A program made the position numbers and the translations under genes. From positions 1 through 64,000 of the forward strand of contig JAGLEV010000051.1 of assembly GCA_023144895.1 (NCBI GenBank): 64,000 nt of DNA. Reading direction: 5' to 3'. This document shows, in pieces, positions 46,713-55,736 of the stretch (the first letter of the stretch is position 1; each line of letters opens with the position of its first letter). The notes under the pieces were generated by a model. It had not been told where the DNA came from, searched no databases, and was given only the letters and a program-made list of their open reading frames with translations. This DNA comes from Thiotrichaceae bacterium (GTDB lineage Bacteria; Pseudomonadota; Gammaproteobacteria; Thiotrichales; Thiotrichaceae).

Positions 46713-48003
46713 CTAACGCTTTCACCCGTTGAGCCATTCCCACTATTAATTGAGTAGTCCACATAACAGAAATCTCTAAAATTAAGGCATATTGACTCTT
46801 TTTTAGAGAAAGTCTGCCATCAACGTCTAAGCTAAAATCTAGGGAGCTGCTGAAGTTAAACATTTTCTTGAAGCATTATTGCAAGATAAAACGGTATTAA
46901 ATTTTATAGATAGTCAGCACCTAAAGTGATTATTCTGACCTGATTTTGCCTGAGATTAGCAAACTAGCTTTTATAAAATGAATAAAAATAGGTCGAGCTT
47001 TAGCTCATTAGCTTTATCATTCTGGCAAGCTTATTAGCTCATGGATTGGCTCAATATCTCATAAAAATACCCCATAAATGATAAAAGCTATCACTTAGAT
47101 AATGATGAAATGAGTCGTCATTATCGGTGTAGAAAGGCAGATTAAGGCGGATATTAGTGTCGTGATAATAACCTATAGTAAGGCAAGCTATTATCATTTT
47201 TTCATTCTCTTATTTTATGAATAGCTTAATGAGCGTATTGATGACTTTATTGGCTATTAATATTTTTTATATTATTAAAAACAATTATTTAAGAATAATT
47301 TATGCTATGTGGTCTTTATCTTAGGTCTATTGGTCTGCTTAAAATATCAGTACCAATAAGCTGTCATTTGTCTTGTTATTTTCACTGCGAATAAAACAAC
47401 AATTACTGAAAATAATGAGTCACTCATTACTTGTCATTTTATTGCTAGCACTTCTTTTAAATAGGTTGATATATTATTTATTGATACAAATTTAATCAAA
47501 GTCTTTTTTTCTATAATAAAAGGGGTTAGTATAAAGAGTGCTAATATTAGTTGTTGTTGTCTATAGAAAAAAGTAACATTTTATTGTCAGATAGCCTAGT
47601 ATTAGTCAATATATATAAGTATTTCCAAACGAGTGTTACGTTATAGGGATACTAAAATCCAGTACCAACATGATTCATGATGCAACCTCTGGTCATCCAT
47701 ATAATACATTTTACAATAGAATACAACTGTATATAGGTAATTGTATTAATAAGATTGTATGATAGATAGTATAGGTGCAATGAATTAAGTCTGTCTAAAA
47801 GGTATTATTATGAATAATAATTATACGGATTACCTATGCTTGATGAGTGTTCATTTATCAATAGCGGTACTTAATTTTATTTATTCAGAGGTTCTTGGTC
47901 TGTTTGCGTCTATTTTTTTATAAAAAAGTAGTCTGTAGCCTTGTTAGCACGAAGTTACATGGATGTAATAACAATACAAAACATAAAGGAATTAGGTGGA
48001 CAA
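46713..48003. other. 1.3-kb stretch without a recognisable gene
   Basis: This is by far the longest gene-poor stretch of the window. It is very AT-rich from about 47200. On the minus strand an ATG frame of 46 codons runs from 46863 to 46723 (starts MFNFSSSLDFSLDVDGR) but has no ribosome-binding site. On the plus strand a frame ending at 46928 reads EVKHFLEALLQDKTVLNFID. Both look like scraps of coding sequence that I cannot name. A 37-codon frame at 47810 is listed separately. No tRNA, repeat array or terminator stands out. Confidence 0.5.
47810..47923 (+). CDS. Possible small hydrophobic protein (37 residues)
   Basis: ATG at 47810 with AAAAGG 7 bases upstream. The product begins MNNNYTDYLCLMSVHLSIAV and is hydrophobic from residue 9 on, like a single-span membrane peptide. 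The stop is followed by an A/T-rich stretch (a TTTTTTTATAAAAAA palindrome at about 47913-47927). It stands 81 bases before the LysR start. Only the ribosome-binding site and hydrophobicity support it; it may be chance. Confidence 0.3.
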   Translation: MNNNYTDYLCLMSVHLSIAVLNFIYSEVLGLFASIFL

Positions 48004-48894
48004 ATGTCTGATAGAAGATTACAGGTTTTTCATACAGTCGCTAAGCTTTTAAGCTTTACTAAAGCTGCTGATATGTTACATATGACCCAACCTGCAGTAA
48101 CATTTCAAGTACGTCAATTAGAGGAACAGTTTGATACACGATTATTTAATCGTGCTCATAATCGAGTGACTTTAACGGATGCAGGCAAGCGCGCCTATAA
48201 ATATACTGAAAATATATTTGAACAGTATGCAGAAATGGAAAATGCGATTCGAGAGATTACGGGAGATATCCGAGGTTCTTTAATCATTGGTGCAAGTACG
48301 ACTGTTGCAGAGTATATGCTTCCTGCATTACTTGGTGATTTTAAAAAGAAAAATCCTGATGTGAAGATACGTTTACAGGTGAATAATACTGAAGGAATCG
48401 TCTCAATGATTGAGAGTAATACGATTGATCTTGGTGTTGTTGAAGGTACTGTGAGTAATAAGAATTTACAAGTTGATATTTGTCGAAAAGATCAGCTTGT
48501 TGCTATTGTGCCAACGAATCACCCATTATCTAAACGTAAAAAATTATCATTAAAAGATATTGTTCAATACCCATTTATTTGTCGAGAAACAGGTTCTGGT
48601 ACACGTGAAGTGATTGCTGCTAAATTAAAATCAGCAGGCTTAGAGCGCCAATCAGTGATTAATACTTTAGAGCTAGGTAGCCCAGAGTCAATCAAAGGTG
48701 CTGTTGAAGCAGGAATGGGGATTTCGATCTTATCAGAAGTGAGTGTGAGTAAAGAATTAAAGCTCGGTACTTTAGTGGCCATTCCACTATCACCTAAAAT
48801 CCAGCGTAACTTCTCTTTTGTTCGCCAACGTAATAGATTCCGTGCACCAGCAATGGAAGAGTTACTTGAGTTTGCTAGAGGCTACTGCGAGTGA
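48004..48894 (+). CDS. LysR-family transcriptional regulator
   Basis: 296 residues from the ATG at 48004, preceded by TTAGGTGGACAA; a longer frame from 47941 has no support. The winged helix-turn-helix is FTKAADMLHMTQPAVTFQVR (about residues 18-37), then LEEQFDTRLFNR. The effector domain starts near residue 90 (GSLIIGASTTVAEYMLP) and has the second-half block ETGSGTREVI, which suggests a small anion or sulfur/selenium-type ligand as in the CysB/CbbR-like group. The target is unknown. The neighbours are a long gene-poor region upstream and tatC convergent downstream, so the target could be distant. Confidence 0.92.
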   Translation: MSDRRLQVFHTVAKLLSFTKAADMLHMTQPAVTFQVRQLEEQFDTRLFNRAHNRVTLTDAGKRAYKYTENIFEQYAEMENAIREITGDIRGSLIIGASTTVAEYMLPALLGDFKKKNPDVKIRLQVNNTEGIVSMIESNTIDLGVVEGTVSNKNLQVDICRKDQLVAIVPTNHPLSKRKKLSLKDIVQYPFICRETGSGTREVIAAKLKSAGLERQSVINTLELGSPESIKGAVEAGMGISILSEVSVSKELKLGTLVAIPLSPKIQRNFSFVRQRNRFRAPAMEELLEFARGYCE

Positions 48895-48927
48895 GTTAAT
48901 TAAAGTTTGATACTTCCTCCTAGTAAC

Positions 48928-48957
48928 AAAAAAGACGGCTTTAAAGCCGTCTTTTTT
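48928..48957. terminator. Bidirectional terminator after the LysR gene
   Basis: A 30-base perfect palindrome, AAAAAAGACGGCTTT joined to AAAGCCGTCTTTTTT. It forms a GACGGC / GCCGTC stem with A and T tracts on the two sides, so it works on both strands. It is 33 bases after the LysR stop; tatC on the opposite strand ends about 170 bases further on. Confidence 0.92.
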
Positions 48958-49129
48958 GTGTCTGAAGGTAATGACTTAGGGCTGATGCCCAAAACCCAAA
49001 ATGATAACAGAGCATTTTGTTTTGATTAGGTGCTATCAGAAGGCACATAGTCATACTACGCAACGATCCAAGAGCACTCAATCAGAAGAAAAAGACAAGT
49101 GAGTTTGGGTACTATTGCACCCTCAGCCC

Positions 49130-50272
49130 TTAGCTATCTTTATCTTTCTTACTCTGTTCTTCTTCAAGTTTAGCGGCTTCTGCTGCTTGACGTAATGCTT
49201 CTTCCTCTTGTGCAATTTCCTGCTTTTCCTCAGCATCAATACGATCAAACTCAGCATCAAACTCTTCATCTGTCATTTCTTTAAAATCTTCATCATCAAA
49301 GTTGAAATCTTCTTCTGAGTCATGAATGTGCTCAGGTTCTTTCTTATCGTCATCATCATCACCATCGAGATTAACATCATCATCGTCATCGTAGGTGTAA
49401 TCATCATCTTCCCACATGGGTGCTACAGCGGCTGTTGTTGCGGCGGCACTGCCTGCGGCGACTTTAGAGCTAATATTTCTTTTCTCGATCTCATCATCGT
49501 CATAGCCATCCATTTTATCTTTAGCATGGCGAGCTTGTTTTAGTTCACTTTTAAAGAAACGACTAGCAAATAAACCAATTTCAAACAGTAGCCACATAGG
49601 AATAGCTAACATGATCTGAGAGATAATATCGGGTGGTGTGAGTAGCATTCCAACAATAAATGCACCAACAACAATATAAGGGCGCTTTTTGCCTAAATCC
49701 TTAGCAGATATCATACCCGTGCTAATAATTAAAATAGTAGCAATCGGCATTTCAAAGCCAAAACCAAAGGCAATGAATATCATCATAACAAAATCTAGAT
49801 ACTCACTAATATCTGGCATTGCTGTGACACCTGCAGGTGTCATCACCGCAACAACCTTAAAGATCATTGGGAGCAATAAAAAATAGGCAAAGGCAATGCC
49901 GAGATAGAAGAGAAAAACACTAGAAGAAAGCAGGGGAACAATCAAACGCTTTTCATGTTTATAAAGACCTGGTGCAACAAAAGACCAGAGCTGATAAAAA
50001 ACATAAGGCAAGGCAACAAGAAAAGCGGTTAATAGCGCCACTTTATAAGGGACAAAAACAGGAGCAATAGGTCCTGTAGAAATCATTCCATTACTTTGTG
50101 CATGATTTAAAACAGGAGCAGCAAGCCATTGATAAAGGTCTTGAGCAAAAGGGAATAGCACAATAAAAATTACGCCAATAACCAATACTAAACGTAATAA
50201 TCGATCACGTAACTCAATGAGATGTGCAAGAAAGCCCATGTCACCTATTTTCTTATCCGTCGGTTTTGTCAT
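49130..50272 (-). CDS. tatC: Sec-independent translocase subunit TatC with acidic C-terminal extension
   Basis: 380 residues; the usual length is about 250. The family core ends near residue 245: MGFLAHLIELRDRLLR (residues 12-27) with the glutamate that binds the twin-arginine signal, SFVAPGLYKHEKRL (about 97-110), FGFEMPIATI (171-180) and LTPPDIISQIMLAIP. Six transmembrane helices fit. The following 135 residues are cytoplasmic and unusual: an Ala/Thr-rich patch, then clusters of aspartate and glutamate (YTYDDDDDVNLDGDDDDD), then an acidic coiled-coil-like end rich in Glu, Ala and Lys. tatB overlaps the start by 20 bases. Confidence 0.95.
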   Translation of the reverse strand: MTKPTDKKIGDMGFLAHLIELRDRLLRLVLVIGVIFIVLFPFAQDLYQWLAAPVLNHAQSNGMISTGPIAPVFVPYKVALLTAFLVALPYVFYQLWSFVAPGLYKHEKRLIVPLLSSSVFLFYLGIAFAYFLLLPMIFKVVAVMTPAGVTAMPDISEYLDFVMMIFIAFGFGFEMPIATILIISTGMISAKDLGKKRPYIVVGAFIVGMLLTPPDIISQIMLAIPMWLLFEIGLFASRFFKSELKQARHAKDKMDGYDDDEIEKRNISSKVAAGSAAATTAAVAPMWEDDDYTYDDDDDVNLDGDDDDDKKEPEHIHDSEEDFNFDDEDFKEMTDEEFDAEFDRIDAEEKQEIAQEEEALRQAAEAAKLEEEQSKKDKDS

Positions 50273-50831
50273 CTATGGTTACTTTGGTTTTTTTGTCTAT
50301 TGAGGTGTTGTTATCTACCGTTTTAGCTTTTAACTTTTCATCATTAGGGGTTTTACTTGCTGTGCTAGAACCTGTTTTTTCTAGAAAATTTTCATTCAAT
50401 GATGGTTTACTGTCTTGTTCTTTGCTGGGGGGGTCTTGCATCATACTTTTTAACTGATGAATACTATCTTCTTGTTGAGTGGGTATGACTTTGGGTTTTT
50501 CATCATTAACGGCTTCACTTGCCGTATTAAATCCCGTTTTTTCTAGCAGGTTTTCATCTAAAGATTGTACGCTGTCCTGCACTTTACCTTGTGCATCCTG
50601 CATCATATCTTTTAGCTCATTAATAGTATCTTCTTGTTTAGTGAGCATTGCTTTCATTTCTTCAGCTTGAATTTCTTTTGCAATATCAGCCTTAGTCGTA
50701 TTAATAAAAGCACGAGCTTTACCCACAAAGCCACCGACTTTACGGGCAATTCCTGGCAGACGCTCAGGTCCTACCACTAATAAAGCAATGACTCCAATGA
50801 CAAGTATTTCTAAAAAGCCAGACTCAAACAT
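50253..50831 (-). CDS. tatB: Sec-independent translocase subunit TatB with internal duplication
   Basis: 192 residues. The N-terminus MFESGFLEILVIGVIALLVV, then GPERLP (21-26), is the canonical TatB membrane helix and hinge, and the amphipathic helix follows at 27-55. The remaining 130 residues contain a tandem duplication: residues 64-112 and 118-166 align over 49 positions (TKQEDTINELKDMMQD against TQQEDSIHQLKSMMQD; DENLLEKTG against NENFLEKTG). It works with TatC in recognising twin-arginine precursors such as MsrP. The end overlaps tatC by 20 bases. Confidence 0.95.
   Translation of the reverse strand: MFESGFLEILVIGVIALLVVGPERLPGIARKVGGFVGKARAFINTTKADIAKEIQAEEMKAMLTKQEDTINELKDMMQDAQGKVQDSVQSLDENLLEKTGFNTASEAVNDEKPKVIPTQQEDSIHQLKSMMQDPPSKEQDSKPSLNENFLEKTGSSTASKTPNDEKLKAKTVDNNTSIDKKTKVTIDDKTDG
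50334..50642 (-). repeat. Tandem repeat inside tatB
   Basis: Two copies of a 49-residue unit (DNA 50496-50642 and 50334-50480) with a period of 54 codons. Identical or similar residues cover well over half of the positions. The duplication lies in the cytoplasmic tail of TatB. Confidence 0.85.
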
Positions 50832-50849
50832 AAAGGGGTATCCAGTAAA

Positions 50850-51095
50850 TTATGAGACTTTATCTTTTTTAACAGTCGCTTCACTATCAACGATGTTACT
50901 GTCTTTATTATCAACTTGCTTAGTCTCTGTTGCACCCGAAGCTTCAGTTTTTGCATCAGACATTGATTTTTTGAAGTTTTTTATTGCGCTACCCAAGTCT
51001 CCGCCAGCATTACGCAAACGTTTTGTACCAAATAATACTAATACAATAACTAAGATCAACAATAATGACCAAGGGCTAATTCCGCTAAATCCCAT
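50850..51095 (-). CDS. tatA: Sec-independent translocase subunit TatA
   Basis: 81 residues. Single N-terminal membrane helix ([20 protein letters not shown], about residues 7-26), the FG hinge, and the amphipathic helix [20 protein letters not shown] (about 26-45). Acidic/Ser/Lys-rich tail. It forms the pore-like oligomer of the Tat system. 18 bases separate it from tatB. Confidence 0.96.
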   Translation of the reverse strand: MGFSGISPWSLLLILVIVLVLFGTKRLRNAGGDLGSAIKNFKKSMSDAKTEASGATETKQVDNKDSNIVDSEATVKKDKVS

Positions 51096-51214
51096 GTGGG
51101 TTCTCCATAAGTTTTTAAATTATCTATGGGCTATTATAAAGACTAAAAAAGATAATGTTAGTAATATAAATGTTGTCCTTGATTATAAGTCAGTGACAAA
51201 GCCCAATAGTGCTA

Positions 51215-51538
51215 CTATTTTGTTCTACTGGCTTTTTCTTCTAATCCAGAAGTTCCAAAGCGTCGTCCTAGCTCAGCTAAAACAGCATCAGGATGTAAGT
51301 CTCTACTAGCAAGTAATACTAAACAGTGAAACCACAAATCAGCAACTTCATAAATGATTTTATCATCGACACCATCTTTTGCTGCCATCACCGTTTCAGT
51401 CGCTTCTTCACCAATTTTCTTGAGAATAGCATCTTCACCTTTGTGATATAAAGAGGCGACATAAGAGCTATCACTAGCACTTGACTTGCGTGACTCTAAT
51501 ACATCAGCGACTTGTGACAGTATGTTTTCTTTATTCAT
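51215..51538 (-). CDS. hisE: Phosphoribosyl-ATP pyrophosphatase
   Basis: 107-residue MazG-fold enzyme, second step of histidine synthesis. [20 protein letters not shown] and [12 protein letters not shown] (about residues 24-55) contain the EExxE-type metal site, followed by [13 protein letters not shown]. It is a stand-alone protein, not fused to HisI. It is 27 bases after hisF and 119 before tatA; the his-tat order is common in beta/gammaproteobacteria. hisI is absent from the cluster. Confidence 0.95.
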   Translation of the reverse strand: MNKENILSQVADVLESRKSSASDSSYVASLYHKGEDAILKKIGEEATETVMAAKDGVDDKIIYEVADLWFHCLVLLASRDLHPDAVLAELGRRFGTSGLEEKASRTK

Positions 51539-51565
51539 GATTTCAGTATCTTATTCTATATGGCA

Positions 51566-52339
51566 TTATAAACGTACTTCAATACCCTGATCTGCCATGT
51601 ATTGTTTTGCCTCAGCAACGGTATATTCTCCAAAATGAAAAATACTCGCCGCTAACACAGCATCAGCTCCACCTTTGAGTACACCATCAGCAAGATGCTG
51701 TAAATTTCCGACACCTCCTGAGGCAATGACTGGAATATTAACAGCCTCTGTAATCGCTTTAGTGAGTGGTAGATTAAAGCCTATCTTGGTACCATCACGA
51801 TCCATACTAGTAACGAGTAACTCACCTGCGCCGTATTCAGCCATTTTAATAGCCCACTCTACAGCATCAATACCTGCATCTTTACGACCACCATGAGTGA
51901 AAATATTCCATTTTAGTTGTTCACCTTCAGCACTCACTTGTTTTGCATCAATGGCAACAACAATACATTGTGAACCAAAGTACTGGCTGGCTTCTTTGAC
52001 TAGCTCAGGTGTAAAGACCGCCGCAGTATTAATGGCTACCTTATCAGCACCTGCATTGAGCAAACTGCGAACATCTTCAACCTTACGTACACCACCACCG
52101 ACTGTCAGTGGAATAAAGACCTGTGAGGCAACTTCTTCGACAACCGAGTAAATGGTTTCACGATTATCAGAGCTAGCAGTAATATCTAAAAAGGTAATCT
52201 CATCTGCACCTGCTGCATTATATTTGGCAGCGACTTCAACAGGATTTCCTGCATCACGAATATCAACAAAGTTAACCCCCTTAACAACACGTCCATTATC
52301 AACGTCTAAACAGGGGATAATACGTTTTGCCAGTGCCAT
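51566..52339 (-). CDS. hisF: Imidazole glycerol phosphate synthase cyclase subunit
   Basis: 257-residue TIM barrel; it closes the imidazole ring with ammonia from His[22 protein letters not shown] is the family start with the catalytic Asp11 in [27 protein letters not shown], and the second catalytic Asp in [11 protein letters not shown] (about Asp132). VIASGGVGN binds the second phosphate. Two bases separate it from hisA. Confidence 0.97.
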   Translation of the reverse strand: MALAKRIIPCLDVDNGRVVKGVNFVDIRDAGNPVEVAAKYNAAGADEITFLDITASSDNRETIYSVVEEVASQVFIPLTVGGGVRKVEDVRSLLNAGADKVAINTAAVFTPELVKEASQYFGSQCIVVAIDAKQVSAEGEQLKWNIFTHGGRKDAGIDAVEWAIKMAEYGAGELLVTSMDRDGTKIGFNLPLTKAITEAVNIPVIASGGVGNLQHLADGVLKGGADAVLAASIFHFGEYTVAEAKQYMADQGIEVRL

Positions 52340-52341
52340 GT

Positions 52342-53091
52342 TTATGCCTCTTTTTGAATAGCAAGTTCATCAGCATGACGCTGTGCATCTGCTAAGCTAA
52401 TCGTGCCTTCGTAAATTGAACGCCCAAGAATTGCACCCATAATACCGCTGTCTTGCTCAGCTGTTACGGTAGTGACATCTTCCATATTCGTCATTCCACC
52501 AGAAGCAATGACGGGTATATTAATACTATTGGCTAGCTCTACTGTGGCGTTAAGATTTAAACCTTGCATCATGCCATCACGCGCAATATCGGTATAAACA
52601 ATGGCACTAACACCTGCTTGTTCAAATTTTTGTGCTAATTCAATGGCGGAAACACTGGATACCTCTGCCCAGCCTTCGGTGGCGACCATGCCATCTTTAG
52701 CATCAATACCGACAATAATATGATCAGGAAATTGCTTACAAAGATCAATAACAAAATCAGGATCTTCAACAGCTTTTGTACCAATAATACAGAATTCAAC
52801 TCCTGCATCTAAATAGCTTTGTACCGTTGCCGCATCACGAATACCACCACCAATTTGTACGGGGATATTAGGAAACTTGCGAGCAATGGCTTCAATCACT
52901 TCACCATTGATGGGTTTGCCTTCAAAAGCACCATTTAGGTCAACTAAGTGTAAGCGCCGAGCGCCTTCATCAACCCATTGTTGTGCCATTTCGATAGGGC
53001 TATTTGAAAAAACGGTGGTTTCATTCATGCGTCCTTGACGTAGACGCACACATTGACCATCTTTTAGATCAATTGCAGGTATAAAAAGCAT
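52342..53091 (-). CDS. hisA: Phosphoribosylformimino-5-aminoimidazole carboxamide ribotide isomerase
   Basis: 249-residue TIM barrel isomerase of histidine synthesis. [20 protein letters not shown] has the catalytic Asp8, [23 protein letters not shown] and [14 protein letters not shown] (catalytic Asp near 130). VIASGGM ends the phosphate site. It is 3 bases after hisH and 2 before hisF. Confidence 0.97.
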   Translation of the reverse strand: MLFIPAIDLKDGQCVRLRQGRMNETTVFSNSPIEMAQQWVDEGARRLHLVDLNGAFEGKPINGEVIEAIARKFPNIPVQIGGGIRDAATVQSYLDAGVEFCIIGTKAVEDPDFVIDLCKQFPDHIIVGIDAKDGMVATEGWAEVSSVSAIELAQKFEQAGVSAIVYTDIARDGMMQGLNLNATVELANSINIPVIASGGMTNMEDVTTVTAEQDSGIMGAILGRSIYEGTISLADAQRHADELAIQKEA

Positions 53092-53094
53092 GAG

Positions 53095-53745
53095 CTAAGC
53101 TCCATCCCATTGGGTAAAGTTTTTGAGTAATTGCAACCCATCATCTGAACTTTTTTCAGGATGAGCTTGGATGGCAAATATAGTATCTTGTGCGATGGCG
53201 GAGGCATAATCTAAGCCATAATCCGTCATGCCAGTACAGAGACTTGAGTCTTTAGGTTGGACATAATAACTATGAACAAAGTAAAAACGTGTATTATTTT
53301 CAATGTCATGCCATAAGGGGTGGTCAGTACATTGATTGATTTGGTTCCAGCCCATTTGTGGAATTTTAAGGCGTTCCCTTTGATCCTCGCGTTGAGCATG
53401 TACTTGGGCAAAATTATTGACTGAACCACGATAGATTCCAAGGCAATTAATACCGTCATTTTCTGCACTACGTTCCATCAATACCTGCATTCCCATACAA
53501 ATACCTAGGAAGGGTTTTTCTTTAGCAACTTGAGGAATAATCTCTAATAGATCATGATTCTTTAGCTCACGCATACAATCACGTGCCGCGCCCTGACCAG
53601 GGAAGACAATACGATCAGCATCTAAAATGGTTTGTTTATCGGCGGTTACCGTAATGGTTGTTGTATCATCAGAGACATGCTCTAAGGCTTGGTAAACTGA
53701 GCGTAAATTGCCCATGCCATAATCAATAATTGCAATTTGAGACAT
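53095..53745 (-). CDS. hisH: Imidazole glycerol phosphate synthase glutaminase subunit
   Basis: 216-residue class I glutamine amidotransferase that feeds ammonia to HisF. IDYGMGNLRSV (residues 6-16), IVFPGQGAARDC with the oxyanion region, PFLGICMGMQVL with the catalytic Cys (about residue 83), and IFAIQAHPEKSSDDG with catalytic His and Glu (about 194-196). 3 bases from hisA and hisB on either side. Confidence 0.97.
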   Translation of the reverse strand: MSQIAIIDYGMGNLRSVYQALEHVSDDTTTITVTADKQTILDADRIVFPGQGAARDCMRELKNHDLLEIIPQVAKEKPFLGICMGMQVLMERSAENDGINCLGIYRGSVNNFAQVHAQREDQRERLKIPQMGWNQINQCTDHPLWHDIENNTRFYFVHSYYVQPKDSSLCTGMTDYGLDYASAIAQDTIFAIQAHPEKSSDDGLQLLKNFTQWDGA

Positions 53746-53748
53746 GGC

Positions 53749-54345
53749 TTATAAGCTACCTTTAGTCGAAGGAATCATATCTTCACTACGATTATCGGTG
53801 CTGAGAGCCATACGCAATGCGCGCCCAAAGGCTTTAAAGACGGTTTCAGCAATATGGTGAGAGTTACGCCCACGCAAGCAATCAATATGCAAAGTCACAC
53901 CTGCATGGTTGGTAAAGCCTTGGAAGAATTCATAGAATAAATCCGTTTCAAAGCTACCAATAGAGGCACGAGGATAATCAACATTATGCTCTAAGCCTGG
54001 ACGACCTGAGAAATCAATAACGACACGAGATAAAGCTTCATCTAAAGGCACATAAGCATGACCATAACGAACAATGCCCATTTTATCACCCACCGCTTTT
54101 TTAAATGCCATACCGAGTGTAATGCCAATGTCTTCTACTAAGTGGTGATTATCGATGTGATGATCACCTGTTGCATCAATATCAATATCAATTAAGCCAT
54201 GACGTGATACTTGATCTAGCATGTGCTCCAAAAAGTGTACACCTGTTTTAAAGCGAGAGGTGCCCATGCCATCAAGTTCAATTCGCACCCGAACTTGGGT
54301 TTCTAGTGTATCTCGTTCAATTGTTGCTGACCTGCCATTGGACAT
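53749..54345 (-). CDS. hisB: Imidazoleglycerol-phosphate dehydratase
   Basis: 198-residue monofunctional dehydratase, without the phosphatase domain of the E. coli fusion. The manganese ligands lie in [16 protein letters not shown] (about residues 37-52), [14 protein letters not shown] (about 62-75) and [20 protein letters not shown] (about 159-178). First gene of the hisBHAF-hisE run. Confidence 0.97.
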   Translation of the reverse strand: MSNGRSATIERDTLETQVRVRIELDGMGTSRFKTGVHFLEHMLDQVSRHGLIDIDIDATGDHHIDNHHLVEDIGITLGMAFKKAVGDKMGIVRYGHAYVPLDEALSRVVIDFSGRPGLEHNVDYPRASIGSFETDLFYEFFQGFTNHAGVTLHIDCLRGRNSHHIAETVFKAFGRALRMALSTDNRSEDMIPSTKGSL

Positions 54346-54418
54346 AGTATTTACTCAGTTATAAAGCGAAGTGATAGCTTGGAGTCTAAAAGATAGCGTA
54401 ATTATACGCTATTCATCA

Positions 54419-55555
54419 CTATTTTATGCGTACTGTGGATTGATTCTCAATAGAAAAATGTTTTTTACCTTGTAATAAATCACTAAGTGTTTGATTAACT
54501 AACTTACCGCGCCAATCATTAGGTAATTGAGTTTCTTTATCAAGGAGCATTTTTTCCAGTTTTTTACGGCTAGTAATTAAGGCAGGTGAAATTTGATGAA
54601 TTCTCGCTTGTTCTTTAACAGCAACCATCAGTAAATCAATGACTGTGGCTTGGCTTTTAGAGACTTTAGTGAACTTAGGTAGTGTTAATAGCTCATTCTC
54701 TTTCATTGCATTCACGGATTGAATCATTGCAAACCATGTTGCAGCATGGTGTTGATGCTGTTTATTGGCTCCTCGCATTGTTTTAATATCATCAACACTA
54801 TTAGGCTGTTGTATTGCTAAGTCTATAATCACATTATCAGACATAATCCAACGTCGTGGACGATTACTTTTAATTGCTTGGTGTTCACGCCATGCAGCTA
54901 AATCACGTACTATTGTCAATGTACGAGGTTTTAAGCGTTGATGCCCCTTTACTTTGTGCCACATGAGTTGTGGTTTAGGGTCAAAAGTCTCTGCTTGAGT
55001 ATAATATTCAAAGTCAGCACTAAGCCAGTCCAAACGTTGTTGCTGTTTTAGCTTGGCAATAATAAGAGGATAAGCTTCACGTAAATAACGCACATCATCA
55101 ATGGCATAATCTAGTTGCTTTGCACTTAATGGGCGACGTGTCCAATCTGTGCGAGATTGGGTTTTTTCTAGACTAATACCAAGAATATTTTCTATTAATT
55201 TGGCATAACCCACCTGTTCACCAATACCTAAAACAGCCGCTGCTGGCTGGGTATCAAAAATAGGCGCTGGAACTTCACCAAAAATATTATAAAAAATCTC
55301 CTGATCTTGGTGTGCTGCATGGAGTACTTTGGTAATTTTAGGGTTTAATAATAAATCTTTTAATACTGAAATATCATCAATTGCTAAGGGATCAATACAA
55401 GCAAGCTGGGATTCAGTGGCAATTTGGATTAGTGATAAGTCAGAAAAATAAGTTTTTTCACGAATAAACTCTGTATCAATCGCAATCCAATCATATTGTA
55501 AAGCCTTTTTAACAAAAAGGGTCAGTTGCTCTTGGGTGTCAATATAATCGTACAC
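54419..55555 (-). CDS. rnd: Ribonuclease D
   Basis: 3'-5' exoribonuclease for tRNA and small RNA maturation. DEDD nuclease motifs are WIAIDTEFIREKTYF (near the start, with Asp and Glu), VLHAAHQDQEIF, and LDYAIDDVRYL with the Tyr-Asp pair; one HRDC domain follows in AWREHQAIKSNRPRRWI. I start it at a GTG at 55555 (378 residues; E. coli Rnd has 375), which has AAGAG 7 bases upstream. The frame remains open to a TTG at 55630, which would add 25 residues foreign to the family; this cannot be decided from sequence alone. Confidence 0.92.
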   Translation of the reverse strand: MYDYIDTQEQLTLFVKKALQYDWIAIDTEFIREKTYFSDLSLIQIATESQLACIDPLAIDDISVLKDLLLNPKITKVLHAAHQDQEIFYNIFGEVPAPIFDTQPAAAVLGIGEQVGYAKLIENILGISLEKTQSRTDWTRRPLSAKQLDYAIDDVRYLREAYPLIIAKLKQQQRLDWLSADFEYYTQAETFDPKPQLMWHKVKGHQRLKPRTLTIVRDLAAWREHQAIKSNRPRRWIMSDNVIIDLAIQQPNSVDDIKTMRGANKQHQHHAATWFAMIQSVNAMKENELLTLPKFTKVSKSQATVIDLLMVAVKEQARIHQISPALITSRKKLEKMLLDKETQLPNDWRGKLVNQTLSDLLQGKKHFSIENQSTVRIK

Positions 55556-55736
55556 GATAGTCTCTTGGAGTTGTTGGGGAAGCCGAAGGATGTCTGTGCC
55601 TATAGTTTCAGATAATGAGTAAGCCTGCAACTTGATTTAAGAGAGAGGTGTCAGTCACTGTGCTTTTAAGTTCGCTTCACTGTGACTTTTTTAATTTTCA
55701 AATGCCTTAGCAGTACCGATATGACTGAGCCATCAC

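Noticed and set aside
49322-50670. Plus-strand open frames opposite tatC and tatB
   Set aside because: They are hydrophobic or Ser/Phe-rich mirror readings of the acidic and repeat tails; no start signals and fully overlapped by clear genes.
50788-51309. 173-codon plus-strand frame across tatA and the hisE end
   Set aside because: It overlaps tatA and hisE in full and its sequence is the antisense of conserved residues.
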